Part shown: positions 15,619 through 24,300 of the stretch, piece by piece
Layout of the letters: every line of letters begins with the position of its first letter
Position numbering within the stretch: position 1 is the stretch's first letter
Virus record (IMG/VR): IMGVR_UViG_3300010151_000123
Coordinates: 1-26,456 of that record
Length of the DNA stretch: 26,456 bases
Reading direction: 5' to 3' (one strand)
DNA from: a virus
Translations under genes and position numbers: made by a program
Notes under the pieces: generated by a model
Database searches by the model: none
What the model saw: only the letters and a program-made list of their open reading frames with translations
What the model was told of the DNA's origin: nothing

Positions 15619-15623
15619 TCAAC

Positions 15624-16334
15624 GTGCAATATTGTTTTCATCATATACCAAAAACAGCAGGTTCAAGTTTACAATTAAGATTAGCACATAGAGAATCAAT
15701 TGGACAATTACCAAAAGGTTCAACTCTAATTGTATATCCTTTATATGACAAAATAAGATTTTATAGAGTAAGTAATGATCCAGATTTTAATTCTAATGAG
15801 CCAATCAAGACTGCATTTTTAAGAACATACAAAAATAAAACAGATGGAGATGCAACAATAGTTTGTGGACATTATACAAACATAACCCAACCAGGTAACC
15901 ATTATGTTTGGTTAAGAGAACCTTTATATAGAGACATATCACATTTCAATTATGATTGTAAATTTGATAATGAGTTAAGCAGAGATTTTCCTACACATGT
16001 ATCAGCAATGAGTGGCAATTTTCTTGTGTTATGGTTATATGGCAAGTATTGTGGTAAACATGATTCACCTACAATGGAACAAAGATACAATCATGTTAGA
16101 AAAGTTTTAAAAGAAAAATTTAAAAAAGTTTATGATTCAGATAAGTTTGAAGAGTCATGGACTGAATTGGCAAAAGAATTAAAAGTTTCTGTTAACCCAA
16201 AATTGAATTCTAATCAATCTGACAAAGATTATAATGTTATACAAAAATTTAGCGATTTATCTGATAATTTTAAAAATTGGCACAGAGAGTATAACCACTA
16301 CGATTATCTTTTATATGAAGAGTTCTGTGTGTAG
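15624..16334 (+). CDS. Sulfotransferase family protein
   Basis: 236 aa from GTG 15624. The upstream in-frame ATG at 15576 lies inside the terminator stem and would add a Phe/Gly-rich N-terminus, so it is rejected. The chain begins QYCFHHIPKTAGSSLQLR, the 5'-phosphosulfate-binding loop of PAPS-dependent sulfotransferases (H-x-P-K-T-x-G-S-S). VWLREPLYRDISHFNY at about 95-110 matches the 3'-phosphate-binding motif (R-x-P-x-x-R-x-x-S). It would transfer sulfate to a glycan or other acceptor. It is an auxiliary gene in the virion region, between gp23 and further late genes. Confidence 0.75.
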   Translation: MQYCFHHIPKTAGSSLQLRLAHRESIGQLPKGSTLIVYPLYDKIRFYRVSNDPDFNSNEPIKTAFLRTYKNKTDGDATIVCGHYTNITQPGNHYVWLREPLYRDISHFNYDCKFDNELSRDFPTHVSAMSGNFLVLWLYGKYCGKHDSPTMEQRYNHVRKVLKEKFKKVYDSDKFEESWTELAKELKVSVNPKLNSNQSDKDYNVIQKFSDLSDNFKNWHREYNHYDYLLYEEFCV

Positions 16335-16404
16335 TTAAAGAAAATAATTTCATACTCATACCAGTCACAGACCAAATAAGGTAGTTTTATTGACTGCACA
16401 CGGG

Positions 16405-16412
16405 TCTAAATA
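16405..16412 (+). promoter_or_regulatory. Late-promoter-like TCTAAATA
   Basis: Six of eight (last six exact) in the 124-base gap before the membrane protein. A 6-bp hairpin AGATTC/GAATCT (about 16420-16435) and AGGGAGG before the ATG also lie here. Confidence 0.35.
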
Positions 16413-16458
16413 ATTGACAGATTCATAAGAATCTTTAAACATCAAGGGAGGTCCAACT

Positions 16459-16692
16459 ATGGATTATCTTAAGACTATAAAGGATTGGGCAAAAGGTATT
16501 GCTGACTGCGGTGTTTCTTTAATCGCGTTGGGAATCGTTTTAGAGGTCCTTTTTAACGGTCAAGGTATTCCGTTCTGGCCAAACGTTTCTGTAATAGGAA
16601 ATGTTCAGGGCGTACTGCAAGGCTTTTCAGATCAAGGTCTGATAGGGTTGGTAGCAGTTTGGATTTTATATCATATCTACAATAGAAAATAA
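16459..16692 (+). CDS. Small membrane protein, two helices
   Basis: 77 aa from ATG 16459, with a strong AAGGGAGG about 7 bases upstream. Two hydrophobic segments are seen: CGVSLIALGIVLEVLF (about 17-32) and GLIGLVAVWILYHIY (about 60-74), joined by a polar/Pro loop (NGQGIPFWPNVSVIGNV). The N-terminus is charged and the C-terminus short and basic (NRK). Size and topology would suit a holin or inner-membrane head/tail factor, and similar short proteins occur after capsid genes in marine T4-like phages. No family motif is recognised, so the role is open. Confidence 0.7.
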   Translation: MDYLKTIKDWAKGIADCGVSLIALGIVLEVLFNGQGIPFWPNVSVIGNVQGVLQGFSDQGLIGLVAVWILYHIYNRK

Positions 16693-16718
16693 TATAAATC
16701 TAGAAATACGATAGCCTC

Positions 16719-16764
16719 AAAGGTGGTGTATAAATTTAACGGATTGTATGCACCACCTTTTTTT
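16719..16764 (+). terminator. Rho-independent terminator, long loop
   Basis: Ten perfect pairs: AAAGGTGGTG (16719-16728) with CACCACCTTT (16751-16760), 22-base loop, followed by T7 in total. It ends the transcript of the membrane protein. Confidence 0.8.
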
Positions 16765-16791
16765 GTACTCACATTAAACACAACAAATTTT

Positions 16792-16799
16792 GGTAAATA
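16792..16799 (+). promoter_or_regulatory. Late-promoter-like GGTAAATA
   Basis: The last six bases match TATAAATA. The predicted start near 16805 is just before the folded leader at 16812, so the leader would be the 5' end of this mRNA. Confidence 0.5.
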
Positions 16800-16811
16800 C
16801 ATACAGTTCAA

Positions 16812-16883
16812 CAGAGCCGCACAATAAAGTGCGGACTTATGCGGAAATAACCGCGTAGTGAGTAGAACTCACATCAGGCTCTG
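16812..16883 (+). promoter_or_regulatory. Cloverleaf-like structured mRNA leader
   Basis: Outer stem CAGAGCC (16812-16818) with GGCTCTG (16877-16883) encloses three hairpins: CCGCAC/GTGCGG (16817-16834, competing for the last two outer bases), GCGG/CCGC (16841-16854) and GTGAG/CTCAC (16858-16872). The AAGGAG ribosome site begins 4 bases after the outer stem. It is not a tRNA: no T-loop sequence, anticodon arm or CCA. It may stabilise the late mRNA or control translation. Confidence 0.6.
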
Positions 16884-16899
16884 AACAAGGAGAAAAAAA

Positions 16900-17328
16900 A
16901 TGGGAAGACCAATCAAAAAAAGTAAACTAGCGGGTGCGGCCAATATATTTGGTTCAGCCGATCTAGCAGGAAAAATCGCAGTAACGGCTTATAGACCATC
17001 AAGTGGTGCTAAGGTAGATTCAACTACTGCATACATTGTTTCACAAAGAGGTTCTAAGTTATTCAAAATACACTTAGAAGATTCAACTGAAGCAGTATAT
17101 GAATTGAAAGCAGTTGCTCCAGGATCATTAGCAAACTCGTCTAACCAGTTCTGTGTTCAAGTTATATTGAATGACTCAACAGTTGCATACGTTGAAAAGT
17201 TCTACAACAGAACAATTCACTATGTTACTGCGGCTGGCGCGGCAGGTACTGTGACATACTCACTAGGAGTTGAAGGAACTGACGAAGCACAAGCAGGCGC
17301 AGGCATCGGCTCTATAGACGTTAGATAA
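16900..17328 (+). CDS. Small virion-type structural protein
   Basis: 142 aa from ATG 16900, with AAGGAG at 16887-16892. It begins MGRPIKKSKLAGAANIFGSA, a basic head common to short marine-phage proteins of the MGRP type, and continues with beta-rich segments (AVTAYRPSSGAKVD, AYVEKFYNRTIHYVTAAGAA) and a Gly/Ala-rich end. No enzyme motif or membrane segment is seen. The folded leader, dedicated promoter and following terminator show it is a separate, probably highly expressed late unit, suiting an abundant virion component such as a decoration protein; that role is inference. Confidence 0.7.
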   Translation: MGRPIKKSKLAGAANIFGSADLAGKIAVTAYRPSSGAKVDSTTAYIVSQRGSKLFKIHLEDSTEAVYELKAVAPGSLANSSNQFCVQVILNDSTVAYVEKFYNRTIHYVTAAGAAGTVTYSLGVEGTDEAQAGAGIGSIDVR

Positions 17329-17349
17329 TAATCTACAACACATGCTTAT

Positions 17350-17380
17350 TTGGGGGAGTTTTTTACTCCCCCAATTCTTT
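17350..17380 (+). terminator. Rho-independent terminator
   Basis: Ten-bp stem TTGGGGGAGT (17350-17359) with ACTCCCCCAA (17365-17374), T5 loop, followed by TTCTTTT. It closes the single-gene unit upstream and directly abuts the next promoter. Confidence 0.88.
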
Positions 17381-17388
17381 TATAAATA
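17381..17388 (+). promoter_or_regulatory. T4-type late promoter TATAAATA
   Basis: Exact TATAAATA. Predicted +1 near 17394 is 2 bases before ATG 17396, and no Shine-Dalgarno exists, so the mRNA would be essentially leaderless. Confidence 0.75.
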
Positions 17389-17395
17389 CTAGCAA

Positions 17396-18520
17396 ATGTC
17401 TAAAACTTTACGTACATCAGGTGATTATACCATTACAGCAGGGGACGGGTGGAACTCGGGTTCTGGTGCAAATTCTATTACACTTGATAGTTTGAGCGTA
17501 AGTATAAATGGAAATTTAACAGTTGGTGGTGCTACATCAACAATAAGCACAACAAATACAGTAGTTGAAGATAATATTTTAGAATTAAACACAGGCGCAA
17601 CTGCAAATACCAACAGTGCAGGAATTATAGTTGAAAGAGGATCTACAGGAAACAATGCGGCAATTCTTTGGAAAGAAGATACAGATAGTTTTGTACTTGG
17701 TACTACAACTGCCACAGCGGCAGATAAGTCTAGTGCAATAACAGTAGCCGCCGGTGCTTTGGAAGTAGCGGCTTTGACTGCTACCACTGGAACATTTAGT
17801 GGTGCTGTAACAAGTGGTGGTGCAACAATATCAGGTGCATTAACAGCAACATCGTTAACAACAAACACAATAGCATCTAATGGATCAAACGCAGAATTAA
17901 GTATACAGCCAAGTGGTACTGGTGATGTATTAATAAGTGCATTAAGAATTAATGGTACTACACTTGACAGTTCAGACTCAACAAAAATTACAATAGCAGA
18001 AGCAGTAGATGTTACTGGCAACACTTCCTTAGGTGGAACACTAGGAGTAACTGGTACAACAACTTTATCAGGATCTTTCCAGAAAGCAGTACACACTTTT
18101 GTGGCAACAGACGCTATAACATCGGCGGAACACGCAGGAAGATTATTATTGCTTGGAGAGGTTGGTGGAAACGCAGATGTGGTACTTACACTACCAGATG
18201 CTACAGGATCTGGAGACGTATACGAACTTGTAGTTACTGTGCATATGGCATCTAATACATATAAAATACAGGCACCAGATGCAGACAACACAATAACTGG
18301 ACAAGTACAATACTTAGACGAAGACGGAACAGCAGTAACATCATTTCCATCAGTTGCGGCATCAGATACTATTACACTTAACGGTGGTACACAGGGTGGA
18401 TTGGTAGGAGATACTTTGACACTAATTGATATTGCCGCTAATAAATGGATGATAAGAGGCCTCATGAGAGTATCAGCAGGTGCCAATCCATCAACACCAT
18501 TTTCTGAAGCAGTGAGTTAA
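17396..18520 (+). CDS. Tail fibre / adhesin-like structural protein
   Basis: 374 aa from ATG 17396. Low-complexity Thr/Ser/Gly/Ala/Asn beta-structure: repeated strands such as NGNLTVGGATSTISTTNTVV and TLGVTGTTTLSGSFQ, typical of trimeric beta-helical fibres. It carries module A ([20 protein letters not shown], about 57-120) and module B ([20 protein letters not shown], about 160-208), both also found in the 1220-aa fibre. The C-terminal 145 residues form a different, more globular beta domain (FVATDAITSAEHAGRLLLLG) ending NPSTPFSEAVS, perhaps a tip or trimerisation domain. Sequence similarity between fibres suggests recombination. Confidence 0.8.
   Translation: MSKTLRTSGDYTITAGDGWNSGSGANSITLDSLSVSINGNLTVGGATSTISTTNTVVEDNILELNTGATANTNSAGIIVERGSTGNNAAILWKEDTDSFVLGTTTATAADKSSAITVAAGALEVAALTATTGTFSGAVTSGGATISGALTATSLTTNTIASNGSNAELSIQPSGTGDVLISALRINGTTLDSSDSTKITIAEAVDVTGNTSLGGTLGVTGTTTLSGSFQKAVHTFVATDAITSAEHAGRLLLLGEVGGNADVVLTLPDATGSGDVYELVVTVHMASNTYKIQAPDADNTITGQVQYLDEDGTAVTSFPSVAASDTITLNGGTQGGLVGDTLTLIDIAANKWMIRGLMRVSAGANPSTPFSEAVS
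17556..17768 (+). repeat. Fibre module A, copy 1
   Basis: 213 bases collinear without gaps with 23107-23319 (offset 5551). Encodes the [10 protein letters not shown] to GTTTATA part in two fibre genes. The copies have drifted but keep phase and many identical blocks. Confidence 0.8.
17870..18020 (+). repeat. Fibre module B, copy 1
   Basis: 151-base, in-phase copy of 21600-21750 and 22410-22560, encoding [18 protein letters not shown] and N-G-T-T-L-D-S. A more diverged form lies at about 20425-20545. Confidence 0.8.
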
Positions 18521-18523
18521 TAG

Positions 18524-18964
18524 ATGAGATATAAAGAAATAGATATTAATATAAAAGCAATTCCTGATGCAGAAGACGAAGCACTTTTAAATCAATTAAT
18601 TGGTGCAAAAAAAGCATCTGTCTCAACAGATACAGAAGAAAAACCTGCAAACAATAACTCAAATAATCCAGGTAAAGTTGATTCCGATGATCCAAATACA
18701 AAACCACCAATGTATCCTATGCAACAAGAATTAGAACTTAAAAAACAAGATGCAGGAAAAGATTTAGCACATTTTGACAACATAGTACAAGATGCTGACG
18801 AACAAGCAGAAGACGAAATTGCAAGAAAAGATGGCCCTTTAGTACAACAACCAGAAAATTCAGACGGAGATAATCCTGGTGTGCCAAAAGAATTAAAAAA
18901 TAAACAGCCAAAGAATGAAAGTGAATTTGTACAAAGACTAAAAACATTATCTGGCCAAAATTAA
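18524..18964 (+). CDS. Disordered hydrophilic protein between fibre genes
   Basis: 146 aa from ATG 18524, four bases after the previous stop. Very rich in Asp, Glu, Asn, Lys, Gln and Pro (EEKPANNNSNNPGKVDSDD), with short helices at the start (DAEDEALLNQLIGAKK) and end (SEFVQRLKTLSGQN). No hydrophobic core, membrane span or motif. It lies in one operon with fibre genes on both sides, and could be a chaperone or linker for fibre attachment, but nothing proves this. Confidence 0.6.
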   Translation: MRYKEIDINIKAIPDAEDEALLNQLIGAKKASVSTDTEEKPANNNSNNPGKVDSDDPNTKPPMYPMQQELELKKQDAGKDLAHFDNIVQDADEQAEDEIARKDGPLVQQPENSDGDNPGVPKELKNKQPKNESEFVQRLKTLSGQN

Positions 18965-18973
18965 GGAGCGTAA

Positions 18974-20104
18974 ATGGCATTTAGAAAACTAGTAGGTTCA
19001 TATAAAGATTACGATATATCCACACACATCATTGAACACGGTTACCTAGCAGTAGACGTCGATACAGGAAGTTTAAGACTAGGTGATGGTACTACACAAG
19101 GAGGAACAATTATTACTTCTGGAAGTGGTGGTACCTTAACTGTTCAAGAAGAAGGCTCTTCATTATCAACTGCGGCCACAACTTTAAACTTTGTAGGTTC
19201 TGGGGTCACAGCAACAGGTACAGGTGGAACTAAAACTATTACTATTAGTGGTGGTTCAAGTTCAAGTCTAGGTGATCTAAATGCGGTTGGATCAACATTA
19301 ACAGCACCTTCGAATGCAGATTTAACATTAAAAACTGCAGGATCAGGTAGTGTTGTTGTTGATGATACTTTTAAAATAGGATCAGGAGCAAGTGTAACAA
19401 CAATATTAGACGAAGATGACATGAGTTCTGATAGTGCCACAGCACTAGCAACCCAACAATCAATCAAAGCATATGTTGATAATAACAGTGGCGGTGGTGG
19501 CAGTACAGGAGATATTTCGTTTGTTGGAGCAACTATTTCAGCACCTTCAAATGCACCCTTAACATTAACTTCTTCTGGTGCGGCAGTTCAAATTGAAGGA
19601 TTAAGTATTGCAGGAAACGTTATTAGTACAACAGATTCAAGTGCAGGAATTGAAATTACAGGAAATTTAATACCAAGTGCTAATGGGGTATATCAATTAG
19701 GAAGTTCTAATCGTAGATGGCAAACAGTATATTTGTCCGCAGAAACAATTGATTTAGGTGGAGCAACTATTTCATCAGACGGAACAGGTACTATTGCTAT
19801 TGCGGCAACTGGTGCTACACTACCAAGTGGATCTAAAGTAGGTGTTCAAGGTATACAGTTACAAGGGAAAACTTCTGCAACTGCAAACAGACCTATACAG
19901 TTAGTAAATGTGTATACTAGTGATGGCAGTACTTCGCTTACTGATTCTCAACTTTTGGCAAAATCAGCAGATTTTGAGTTAGAATTTAATGGCACTGTGG
20001 AAGAAGTACCTGTATTCACTGAAGCAGGACAATCCTTTACATTGGCAAACGGATCTGCACTATCTACACAATATACGTCTAGAGTGACATTGTTTCAATT
20101 CTAA
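18974..20104 (+). CDS. Tail fibre-like structural protein
   Basis: 376 aa from ATG 18974 with AAGGAG about 6 bases upstream. N-terminal 50 residues (FRKLVGSYKDYDISTHIIEH, then GYLAVDVDTGSLRLGDGTTQ and GG) resemble the virion-anchoring domain of tail adhesins of the Mtd/collar type. The middle is Ser/Gly/Thr beta repeats, including [20 protein letters not shown], a segment shared with the 1220-aa fibre. Near the C-terminus NGVYQLGSSNRRWQTVYLSA is a common phage fibre motif before a compact end domain. Three genes in this region could share chain assembly. Confidence 0.78.
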   Translation: MAFRKLVGSYKDYDISTHIIEHGYLAVDVDTGSLRLGDGTTQGGTIITSGSGGTLTVQEEGSSLSTAATTLNFVGSGVTATGTGGTKTITISGGSSSSLGDLNAVGSTLTAPSNADLTLKTAGSGSVVVDDTFKIGSGASVTTILDEDDMSSDSATALATQQSIKAYVDNNSGGGGSTGDISFVGATISAPSNAPLTLTSSGAAVQIEGLSIAGNVISTTDSSAGIEITGNLIPSANGVYQLGSSNRRWQTVYLSAETIDLGGATISSDGTGTIAIAATGATLPSGSKVGVQGIQLQGKTSATANRPIQLVNVYTSDGSTSLTDSQLLAKSADFELEFNGTVEEVPVFTEAGQSFTLANGSALSTQYTSRVTLFQF

Positions 20105-20110
20105 TTTAAC

Positions 20111-20118
20111 CATAAATA
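20111..20118 (+). promoter_or_regulatory. Late promoter CATAAATA
   Basis: One mismatch to TATAAATA, just after the preceding fibre stop. Predicted start near 20124, giving a leader of about 60 bases that holds the short frame 20142-20195. Confidence 0.6.
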
Positions 20119-20141
20119 TTACTATAATAAAGCAAAGGGGA

Positions 20142-20195
20142 ATGCATCCAACGAGTACAATAAGGTTGGGCACAGAACTAATTTATGGCGGATAA
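20142..20195 (+). CDS. Possible 17-residue leader peptide
   Basis: ATG 20142 has a strong AAAGGGG at 20134-20140, better than anything before the fibre start at 20185. The frame reads MHPTSTIRLGTELIYGG and stops at 20193-20195, overlapping the fibre start by 11 bases in a different phase. It may deliver ribosomes to the fibre start, or be the old N-terminus after a frameshift. Confidence 0.35.
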   Translation: MHPTSTIRLGTELIYGG

Positions 20196-21294
20196 AACAC
20201 CGGTACGGGTAGTCTATAACAATTCTAATGTGGCCACTGGATTGGCAGAATTCCAGTCGGGCGAAACAGTTCCAGTAGCAAGTGGTGGTACGGGTCTTTC
20301 ATCAATTGGTTCAGCAGGTCAGGTATTAAAAGTAAATGCGGCAGGTTCTGGATTAGAGTTTGGTGCAGAAGGTGATATCTCTATTACAAATTTAGTAGCA
20401 CCCACAAACGCAGATTTAACATTCACAACATCAGGTACAGGTAACATAGTTCTTGATGCAGTAACAGTAAGAGGCACAACTTTTAGTGCGGCAGATTCAA
20501 CAAAAATTACAATGGCAGAGGCACTTGACGTAACAGGCGCCTTGACCTTTAGTGGACTAACACTACCCACTTCAGACGGTTCTGCTAATCAGTTTTTAAA
20601 AACAAATGGCTCAGGTACACTATCTTGGGGTGATGTATCTTTAGGTGACTTAACAATAGTTGGCTCAACAATCACCTCGCCAAGCAACGCCAATCTAACT
20701 TTGGATCCAAGTGGATCAGGAAAAGTAAACATTAATGGTGCATATACACTACCATCTGCTGACGGTTCAGCAGGACAAGTATTACAAACTGACGGCTCGG
20801 GTGCAGTAACATTTGGTACAGTATCAGTTGGTGATTTCTCATTCGTAGGTTCAACAATGATCTCTCCATCAAATGCAAATATAACTTTAGATCCAAGCGG
20901 ATCTGGTATCATTGCTCTTAATGCCAACACAACTATTACAGGAAATTTATCTGTTACTGGCACACATGGCAATGTAGTACTAGGAGAAGATGCTACAGTA
21001 ATTTTTGAAGGTGCAAGTGATAACGCCAACGAAACAACACTTACAGTAATAGATCCAACAGCAGATAGGACAATTTCTTTACCAAACAAGTCAGGAACTT
21101 TGGCAACTACAGATGACACTGCTTTTCCAAATTCTACAACACCAACACACCCAGCGGCTTCGGGAGATGCAGATTTAGGCTCAAACCTAACTGATTCTAT
21201 CACTGATGCATTTGGTGTTCCGAATGCTGATCTTTATGATCACATGGAACCCAGAGGATCAACAGTAACCGTTGATTTAGGAGCGTTTAGTTAA
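20185..21294 (+). CDS. Tail fibre-like structural protein
   Basis: 369 aa from ATG 20185; only a distant AAGG lies upstream, so coupling to the 17-codon frame is possible. Starts MADKTPVRVVYNNSNVATGL with AEFQSGETVPVASGGTGLSS, a pattern of fibre adaptor regions. It contains three related units of the form S-P-S-N-A-N-x-T-L-D-P-S-G-S-G (about 90-245), each ending in a beta turn and separated by LPS/TSDGSA.Q.L.T.GSG repeats. The C-terminus (NLTDSITDAFGVPNADLYDH, VDLGAFS) is a short globular end. A degenerate module-B copy lies near its start. Confidence 0.78.
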   Translation: MADKTPVRVVYNNSNVATGLAEFQSGETVPVASGGTGLSSIGSAGQVLKVNAAGSGLEFGAEGDISITNLVAPTNADLTFTTSGTGNIVLDAVTVRGTTFSAADSTKITMAEALDVTGALTFSGLTLPTSDGSANQFLKTNGSGTLSWGDVSLGDLTIVGSTITSPSNANLTLDPSGSGKVNINGAYTLPSADGSAGQVLQTDGSGAVTFGTVSVGDFSFVGSTMISPSNANITLDPSGSGIIALNANTTITGNLSVTGTHGNVVLGEDATVIFEGASDNANETTLTVIDPTADRTISLPNKSGTLATTDDTAFPNSTTPTHPAASGDADLGSNLTDSITDAFGVPNADLYDHMEPRGSTVTVDLGAFS

Positions 21295-21308
21295 TATATG
21301 TTTTTTAC

Positions 21309-21316
21309 AATAAATA
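21309..21316 (+). promoter_or_regulatory. Late-promoter-like AATAAATA
   Basis: One mismatch to TATAAATA; predicted start near 21322, a leader of about 14 bases before ATG 21336. An AGGAATAGG purine run (from 21318) lies before the ATG. Confidence 0.55.
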
Positions 21317-21335
21317 TAAGGAATAGGAATTTATA

Positions 21336-24300
21336 ATGCCAACAACACTAACATTTAGACGAGGAACTGCTACACAGAACAACTCATTTACGGGTGCGGC
21401 TGGCGAAATTACTGTAGATACTACAACTAATACATTAAGAGTACACGACAATTCAACTGCAGGTGGCCAATCGATTGTAGGTACTACAGCAACACAAACT
21501 TTAACAAACAAAACTTTAACTAGTCCAACAATTAACGGTGGTACTTTCAGTGGCACATTTACTGGTACAATATCGCCTGGACAAGTAACAACTAATTCAA
21601 TAGTATCTAATGGATCAAATGCAGACATCAGTATCCAACCAAGCGGAACAGGTGATGTATTATTAAGTGCTTTAAGAGTAAATGGTACAACCTTAGACTC
21701 TGCAGATTCAACCAAAGTAACTATTGCAGAAGCAGTAGATGTTACTGGTGCTTTATCGGCCGGAACATCACTTGTAATTGCAGGTGACGGTGCAACAGTA
21801 ACAGGTATTAAAGATGAAGACAATATGGCAAGTAACAGTGCAACAAAACTTGCAACACAGCAGTCAATCAAAGCATACGTTGATGGAGAAGTAGCAGGAT
21901 TATCTCAAACTAGTATTTCACAAAACAACAGTAACGTTACTGTTGTAGACAGTGGTACAGGAAACGTTACAATTGAAGTAGACGGAACAGATAGAATCAC
22001 AACAGTGGCGGCTACCACAACAACTGCCACAGGGCACAGCCTAGTAATTGGTGCAAGTAGTACCACAGTTGGTGGAAAAATAAAATTTCTAGAAGGTACT
22101 GACAATGGTACAAATGGAGTAACATTAATAGGAGCGGCTTCTACAGCAGATGTAGATGTTATTTTGCCTGCCGCGGCAGATACCTTAGTAGGTAAAGCAA
22201 CAACAGATACATTAACGAATAAATCAATTGATTTAGGTAATAATACTTTAACAGGATCATTAGCAGAATTTAATAGTGCTTTACAAAGTGAAAGTTTTGT
22301 TTCTTTAACAGGAAGTGAAACATTAACAAATAAAATATTAACAACTCCAACAATAAGTGCACCTACAATAACAGGCACTGCTACAATAGGAGCAGTAACT
22401 ACAAACGCAATTACATCTAATGGTTCTAATGCTGATATTTCAATACAACCAAGTGGTACTGGTGATGTTTTAATAAGTGCATTAAGAGTAAATGGTACAA
22501 CATTAGACAGTTCAGACTCTTCAAAAATTACAATAGCAGAAGCACTTGATGTAACAGGTGCAGTTACTATTACAAGTGGAACAATTACAGGAATTACAGA
22601 TTTAACAGTTGCTGATGGAGGTACAGGTGCAAGTTCATTTACTGATGGTGGTGTACTATTAGGTTCTGGTTCAGGTGCAATTACAGCCATGTCTGCTTTA
22701 GGTGACGGTGAAGTGATTGTTGGTGATGGATCAGGTGATCCTGTTGCTGAAAGTGGAGCAACGTTACGTACATCAATTGGAGTTGGTACTGGAGACAGTC
22801 CACAGTTTACAGGAATAGAATTAGGACACGCAACAGATACAACAATTACTAGAGCAAGTTCTGGTGATTTAAACGTTGAAGGAAATTTAATTTATAGAGC
22901 AGGAGGTACAGACGTACCAGTCACAGATGGTGGAACAGGTGCAAGTTCATTAACTGATAACGCAGTTCTAACAGGAACAGGCACATCGGCTATCACAGCA
23001 GAAGGAAATCTTTCTTTTGACGGAAGTACTTTGGCTGTAACCGGTGCCGTAACAATATCTGGTAATTTAAATGTTAATGGTGATACAACGACAGTTAGTT
23101 CAACTAATACTACAATTGAAGATAATATTTTAGAATTAAACACTGGCATTTCAGCCTCACACAATGATGCAGGAATTATAATTGAAAGAGGATCGACTGG
23201 TGATAATGCGGCGATTATATGGGACGAATCCGCTGATAAATTTGTAATAGGTACTACAACTGCTACAGCAGGAGACAAATCGGGTGGAATAACAATAACC
23301 GCCGGAGCATTAGGAGTTGCAGGATTAACAACAGGCTCAATAACAGCAAGTGGTATTGTAAAAACAGATGACACTACTGAAGCAACTACTACAACTGACG
23401 GTTCACTACAAACTGATGGTGGATTATCTGTAGCAAAAGACGCTGTTATAGGTGATGACCTTAAATTATTAAGTGACTCTGCTGTATTAAGTTTTGGTGG
23501 AGATTCAGATACAACTTTAACTCATACAGATGGTACAGGATTAACTTTAAACAGTACAAACAAATTAACATTTGGCGACGTCGCAACATTTATACATCAA
23601 TCTTCAGATGGTGTAATGACAATAGACGGCGAAGCAACAATTGATCTTAATGCTTCAACTGCCGTTCTTGTCAGCAACGATTTAAAATTAAACAGTGATG
23701 CCGCTGTTTTAGGTTTTGGTGTTAACAACGAAATAACATTAACACACGTACACGACACTGGTTTATTATTACAAGATTCAGGCGGAACACCTACTTTACA
23801 ATTACATGATTCAAATGAATCTATTGCTTCTGATGGAAGCAAAGTTATTATAACATCAGGTGGTACATCATTTAGTTTACCAACAGCAGACGGAGATGAA
23901 AATCAAGCATTAATTACAGACGGAGCAGGTACATTATCTTTTGGAACAGTTGGCTCTTTATCTGCAAGTGACGACGGTGCTGGTGTTACTATTGCAGATA
24001 AAAGAATTACATCAACAGCAAGAACAATTGATTCATGGCATTCAACATTCCAAGACAGTGTTTTATATTATGTTGTATCAAATGATCATTACGAAGACGC
24101 TGTAAACATACAAAAAGTTTCAGTATGTCATGATGATACCACAGCATACATTAGTTCAGCAGGTGCTCAATCAAAAGCATCAACAACAATGACGGCATTT
24201 ACAGCGGCACTAGATAACGATATGGTTAGATTAAAAGCGGCAAGTTCAAATGCTGTTGGCGGTACATTATCTTTTTACAAATTTGGATTGGGAGACAACA

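Noticed and set aside
15576-15623. N-terminal extension of the sulfotransferase from ATG 15576
   Set aside because: The ATG lies inside the gp23 terminator hairpin and the extra residues come from its T tract.
16812-16883. tRNA gene
   Set aside because: Cloverleaf outline only; loops lack T-loop and anticodon-loop consensus, and hairpin sizes are wrong.
17425-18486. Long minus-strand open frame of 353 codons opposite the first fibre gene
   Set aside because: Antisense shadow of a repetitive Thr/Ala-rich gene; Val/Pro/Ser composition mirrors the plus strand, and there is no promoter or ribosome site of its own. Same for the frames opposite the other fibre genes.
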